The position numbers and the translations under genes are program-made. A stretch of 64,000 nucleotides of DNA, from NCBI GenBank assembly GCA_963854835.1, contig OY978529.1:36080055-36144054 (forward strand), read 5' to 3'. The DNA is from Megamerina dolium. Its lineage: Eukaryota > Arthropoda > Insecta > Diptera > Megamerinidae. This document shows, piece by piece, positions 59,295-64,000 of the stretch (within the stretch, counting starts at the first letter, position 1; the number at the start of each line of letters is the position of its first letter). The notes beneath the pieces were generated by a model, which saw only the letters and a program-made list of their open reading frames with translations, was not told the origin of the DNA and did not search any database.

Positions 59295-60970
59295 TTTAGT
59301 ATAAAAAAAAATTAAGAATCGCAAAATTTTTAAATGCTACTTTAGTAATAATGCTACTTTTTAAGGAGTTTTGCCGATTAAAAAAAAAAAAGCGATAAGA
59401 ATAGCTTCAAACAATTAATTATTAAAATGAATCAATTAAACATTATTATTAACCACAATCATGAAAGAAAAAATAAATTCTCATAAGCTCAAACCTCTTT
59501 AAGGCCATCTAAAATAATATTTATATTCCTATGAGAAATGTTTTTCAAAACATAACACTTAAGTGGAAGCAAAAAATAAATAAGTGCACATATTATCCAT
59601 ACGATAATTTCGAAATCATCAATTGAATGCCACAATACAAAAATACACCTCTAAATGATGCAATTCAAATGACTAAATTGTAGGTAAAACAAGTAAAGTA
59701 CACATTTCTTTCTATTTGCTAGGTGGCGTTTCATGTTTTGTTTGGTAATTTTATAGGAAATTGATAAAGATATTGATTAGGCTATAATTTTTCCATTCAT
59801 TGAATCAGAATCATTGGCGGTTTTCATTTTCTATTCTTGCTTCTATGTACTTAATGCATAAGAATCGACAAAAGCAATATTGACTGACTGAACGTAAAGC
59901 AAAGCAAAGCCAAGAAAAAAAAATGTACACACAGCGTCCTGATAACAAAAAAAAAAAACCGCATACAGCTTGGCATGATTACCACGTGTTGCAAGAATCA
60001 TTGTATCATCATCGTCGTTCAGTATGCTGTACGTATCATTATCATTAGCGCGGAAATATTATATCGTAGGGAGAAAAAAGAAGTGTCAGCGCGGAGTTAT
60101 TCGTCGATGAGGATGATGACGAATGTCTCTGAGCCGCGAAATGTAGTGAGACGCGGTGAAGTGAATTGAAGTGTTGCTTGATCCTGAAATTACATTCGTT
60201 TGTCTTTGAGGTGGAATTTGTATTATGTTTTGTTGATTTTTTTTGTCTACTTCTATCTTATTTACTTTTTTTCTTCCCACTGATGAGTCCTTGAATTCCA
60301 CTCGTTGATGAGTATATGTTATGGGTGGTGTATGTACATTTGTTCTGGTGAGAGTAGATATCCTGTATCGGTTTTGCTATACAGCACATTGAATCAGTTC
60401 ATTCATTCTTACATCTGTATTTTATAAAATCTCATTTATGGTATTTTGCGTTTTTAAGTAGTAGGTGATGCGAGCCAGTGAATGAGTTCTGAACACCTCA
60501 TCATTTGACTTTTTATCATACGCTTCGTTCAACCGACAGGAACTTTGAGTATCGTGTTTGTTGCTGCTGTTGTTGTTATCATTCTTTATTCTTATATAAA
60601 TAAATAGGGTGTATTTTAGAGAATCGTCAATTTTTAAAAACGACGCAACCTAAAGGCTTAAATTTCAATCACTAGTTTCGAGCAATAATATAGAAAACTT
60701 TGACTTCTAAACTAAAAACTTGATAGATCTCAAAAGAAAAAAAATCCAGAGTTGCCAAATTATAGAATCTTGGCGGTAGTTTTATAGTTTTTGACCATTT
60801 TTTGGACCATTTGGGATAACATCGTCTATAGTCAATGGTTTACCATTATAGGTTAAGAGTGTGTTTCTTGCCAAAGAAAGTAATTAATAGAATTATCGAC
60901 CAATGACTCTTTTTAGTTAGAATATTTTCCAGAAAAAGCTACTTCGTTTTGCTTCGCAGTGAACCTTTTA
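59295..60970. other. AT-rich DNA without a recognised gene
   Basis: A-runs near 59380, 59910 and 59945. A GC-richer patch at 60030-60170 gives short frames in both directions with no motif. No repeat family is assigned. Confidence 0.45.
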
Positions 60971-60974
60971 AATA

Positions 60975-62625
60975 CAGTGGCTCCCAGCTTATTTCGTACA
61001 GTGACAGTTTAAAAATTGCTGCAGTCGTAATTCCTAATATAGCAAAAATTTGAACAAAATATAAATGCCATTTTTGAAAGGAAGGTTTGTTTTTTATTTT
61101 CCAAAATTTACTTTTTCAAAATTTTAGTGTTTGACACTATAAAAAAATAAAATAAGAAAAAAATAGGAAAATTCATGTCACAGCTTATTTCGTACAGTCT
61201 CTTTAAGTTCAAACTAAAAACAAAGTAAGTTGATTTTAATATTTAGTATGACATCCCTTAGCGTTAATGACAGCCTGGAGTCTACTTGGCATTGAATCCA
61301 CCAATTTTTGAGTGATGTCTGGTGTGATTTTTTTCCATTCCTCCATCAGTACCTTCTTTAGGTCTTGCTTATTAGAAATCTTGTGTGTTCTTATTTTATT
61401 GTCCAAAATAGACTAAAGATTTTCAATCACATTCATGTCAGGTGACTGTGGTGGTGGAGACATCAAGTGTGAGCAGTTCAAATAAGCCAAGATTGCACAA
61501 TCCCAGATTTATGTTTTGGGTCATTATCTTGGTAATACCGAAATTCTTCCCGCAAACCCAGTTTGTCTGCACTTTGAAGTAAATTGTTTTTCAGAATCTC
61601 GAGGTACTTCATTTTGTCCATTGTTCCCTCAATAAAAACCAATTCACCTACTCCGGCTGCTGACATACAGGCCCAAACCATCACGCTACCGCCACCATGC
61701 TTCACTGTGGGCTTAAGGTTCTCCTTGTTTAGCTCGGTATTAGCTTTACGCCAAACATATGACATTCCGTCCGAGCCAAAAATATTAAACTTAGACTCAT
61801 CCGCGAAAATAACGGTATTCCAGAACGCAGGAGTATTAATAATATGCTCTTTGGCGAAGTCAAGTCGGCGTTGTATATTCATTTTCGAAATGAATGGTTT
61901 CTTTCGGGCTACTCGACCGTTAAAGTCATGATTGCGCAGCACACGTCGGACAGTTTCAGCACTGGATGATTTTCCTATTTCACGCTGAACCTCTGCAGCC
62001 AACTTCGGAGCGGATAACTTTGGATTTTTCTTAATTTTTCGTACAATATAACGCTCGTCTGATGCGTTGAAAATCTTATTAGGTGCTTCTCTGCCCTTGT
62101 TCTCCAACCGATTTTCGCGAACGAAGCGTTGAATGATGTATTGGACAGTTGAGGCACTTAAATTTGTCATTTCAGCAATTTTTTGCACACTCTGACCTTT
62201 CCTAAAATGGTTAATTACCAGTTTACGCTGTTCCATCGTTGTACGATGACCCATAAAGCTAAATGTTTAATTTACAGCACTTTAACTATTTAAAATAATA
62301 ATAATAAAAATTGTTATAATAGTTAAAAAGGTCCAAAAACTCATACAATTCAAAAAAACTTTGTAACTGCGCGGCAGAATGAAACTTACCTACATTGAAG
62401 TTTGTGTACGAAATAAGATGTGAGCTGAAAATCAGCTGATCAATAGTTTTTCTCTCTTGCATAACAAAAAGAAAAATTTTTGGGGTTCCCCGTTTTCTTA
62501 TTAGGTTTACTAAACACATACACAGACATCTACATTCAAAACTTATCGATAAGTTTTTTAGTTTCGATGTTACAGCCATGTACATAAAAATATATACACT
62601 GTACGAAATAAGCTGTGAGCCACTG
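60975..62625 (-). mobile_element. Tc1-like transposon, 1,651 bp
   Basis: Flanked by TA (60973-60974 and 62626-62627). The outer ends are inverted: cagtggctcccagcttattt at the left and, on the reverse strand, cagtggctcacagcttattt at the right, each continuing cgtacagt. A second pair of the same motif lies about 200 bp inward: tcacagcttatttcgtacag at 61178 and tgtacgaaataagatgtgag at 62404. This is the inverted-repeat/direct-repeat arrangement of some Tc1-like elements, where transposase binds both outer and inner sites. The whole element is well preserved. Confidence 0.93.
61236..62254 (-). CDS. Tc1-like DD34E transposase, nearly intact but broken
   Basis: Start codon at 62252-62254. Residues 1-258 are open. 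Residues about 8-45 (MEQRKLVINHFRKGQ, then SASTVQYIIQRF) form the first helix-turn-helix, and about 60-115 the second (SAETVRRVLRNHDFNGRV). The catalytic core shows VIFADESKFNIF (first aspartate, residue 152), HGGGSVMVWACMSAAG (187-202) and YYQDNDPKH (second aspartate, 243). A one-base frameshift near 61478-61490 ends this frame. The next frame continues MSPPPQSPDMNVIENL, with the catalytic glutamate, then a TAG at 61413-61415 where tryptophan is expected, then an open tail to the stop at 61236-61238. Total length is about 339 codons, normal for the family. As read it cannot make full-length enzyme. Confidence 0.92.
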
Positions 62626-62627
62626 TA

Positions 62628-63660
62628 CGTAGGCCACCACACTTCAGTTAGCTCAAGCTCAAATGCTGCGCACAGTGTCAAATCGACTCACTTGGATTTT
62701 CATCGACACTCTGTACACTCAAAAACGCCAATATTCTCTTTTCTGAGGACTAGTCGTCATCTATGGGGATAAATGATATCCACGATAGTCTATAATAAGA
62801 GATCTGTTCACAGTTCGCTTAAAAACCTGCCGAGATGGACGATCACATCGGTTATAAAATGAGTGAAACATAATTACGAGTCATAATTCGCTCTCATGAA
62901 ATCTCTCTCTCTCTCTCTCTCTATCTCTATCAATAAATTTTTGGGGCTGCCAGATTTGCTTGTTTTTTTTAGTCGCAATCATCATTGGAAATTACGCTAC
63001 CTTCAATAAACACCCTCTATTTATTTTTATTTCCATTATTTTCTAAATATTTTTTCTTTTATTTATCATCTATACATTAGACTTTTCCATGCAGATATCT
63101 ATGATTTTTAAAATGTTGAGGTGTAAATGATATATTTCAACAATGTATCATCTCAACATGGCCAGATGAATAGACTCTTTGACAATCACAATAACAATCG
63201 GTAAATAACAGGATGTTTCTTCCGTTTCGTCGCTCAGAGTTTTTTTTTTATTGTATTATATTATTTTATATGAAGGCTGCTTTGTCTTTGCTATGAGAGG
63301 AGGTGGATGGGTTTGATTGCTGTGTTTCTTTATTTTTTTTTTTTTTGGGATGGAAAGAGAGTATTAAATTTGTTATATTTATATTTGAAATATTCTAAAA
63401 TCGAAATTAAAATATTTAATTTTGATTTTTAAATCCTTTTTGAGACAAAGAGAGAGTACAAACAAAGCAACTAAATTTCTAGATAACAATTAGTTAGCCT
63501 TATTGCTCCTATTGCTCAAGTAATGCAATAAAATTTTACTTGGTTAAAAACTGAATCGTGTTCTTTTGAAAAATTCCAACTGAACTCTAAAAATGATGCA
63601 TACACGCGCAAATGACACAAAAGACTGAACAGTTTCCAGCTGCTAGGAGAATATGAGTAA
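62628..63660. other. Intergenic DNA with simple repeats
   Basis: No gene recognised. (TC)n at about 62902-62922, T-runs near 62965, 63241 and 63331. Confidence 0.5.
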
Positions 63661-63663
63661 AAT

Positions 63664-64000
63664 TTCCAAATTATTTTGGTACTTGTAGACCCTGATGGGC
63701 TCTTTGGCAGAACTCCTCTTCCAGTACAATTGTGCATGTTAAATTTTGTACAGTATTAGATGGGACCTACTTATATTAGTCGTTTTAGAACGACAGGACT
63801 ATTGTGACATCACTCTCTTTGAGCTTTGTCGCAGAGCTCTTTTAGAAGCTTTTTCAAATTGTTACTGCCGGGAGAATTGCCAATTGCTTGCCGACAGGTG
63901 GTTACCGTTCGAATGAAAAATCTTTACGATATTAAAGTTATGCATCAGCCAAGGATTGTACTCACGAGCTAAAGATCAGAAGGCCAACACACTAACCACT
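63664..64000 (-). mobile_element. tRNA-derived SINE, cut by window end
   Basis: Minus-strand copy. From the left: gatgggctctttggcagaac (3' end), gtacagtattagatgggacc, agaagctttttcaaattgtt, ttgccaattgcttgccgaca and ggtggttaccgttcgaatga, ending in the head (gatcagaaggccaacacact then aaccact) at the window edge. The A box is cut off. Confidence 0.85.

Noticed and set aside
61584..61931. 115-codon plus-strand frame
   Set aside because: It is the antisense shadow of the Tc1-like transposase.

Overview
The window looks like intergenic or intronic DNA from a higher dipteran fly, probably tephritid-like. The evidence is strong AT richness, dense (TTG)n, (CA)n and poly(A) microsatellites, several mariner and Tc1 relics, fly-type non-LTR retrotransposon fragments, and a dispersed repeat starting ATACCCTGCA with a (GTCC)n tract. 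The species assignment is inference. I found no host gene I can defend, no tRNA or rRNA gene, and no CRISPR array. Nearly every recognisable feature is a transposable element, a retroposed fragment or a tandem array.

Layout: 0.7-3.6 kb holds two decayed mariner transposases with a SINE between them. 5.2-6.7 kb is a diverged tandem array split by a LINE 3' end with target duplications. 7.9-9.3 kb is array A1. 11.2-12.6 kb is array B1, split by a LINE RNase H piece. 14.3-15.5 kb holds a short-period repeat and array B2. 17.1-19.7 kb holds two family-D copies. 21.8-24.6 kb holds SINEs and a 703-bp inverted-repeat element. 26.3-27.6 kb is a deleted mariner. 29.1-30.8 kb is array B3 with a second LINE end. 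32.3-34.0 kb is array C1 with a MITE at its edge. 38.3-39.2 kb is array A2. 40.9-45.3 kb holds a SINE, a mariner with a D element nested in it, and an inverted second D element. 46.1-48.7 kb holds B and SINE copies. 50.1-51.5 kb is array A3. 52.5-56.2 kb holds two tandem repeats, a perfect 44-bp palindrome and a LINE reverse-transcriptase piece. 57.7-59.3 kb is array C2. 61-62.6 kb is an almost intact Tc1-like element. The last 340 bp is another SINE.

Two themes stand out. First, four otherwise different repeat families (A, B, C, D) all have a period near 150-170 bp and share a core close to TTTGTATGGGAG. In family D these units sit inside a discrete insertable element whose unit number varies between copies, which suggests how the arrays could be seeded. 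Second, a tRNA-derived SINE occurs at least ten times. Two copies share an alternative 3' end containing CCTAACC, and in one of them target-site duplications bracket the whole composite, so it moved as a unit.

No genes here work together as a pathway. The only near-intact protein gene is the Tc1-like transposase at 61.2-62.3 kb, which carries one frameshift and one nonsense codon.
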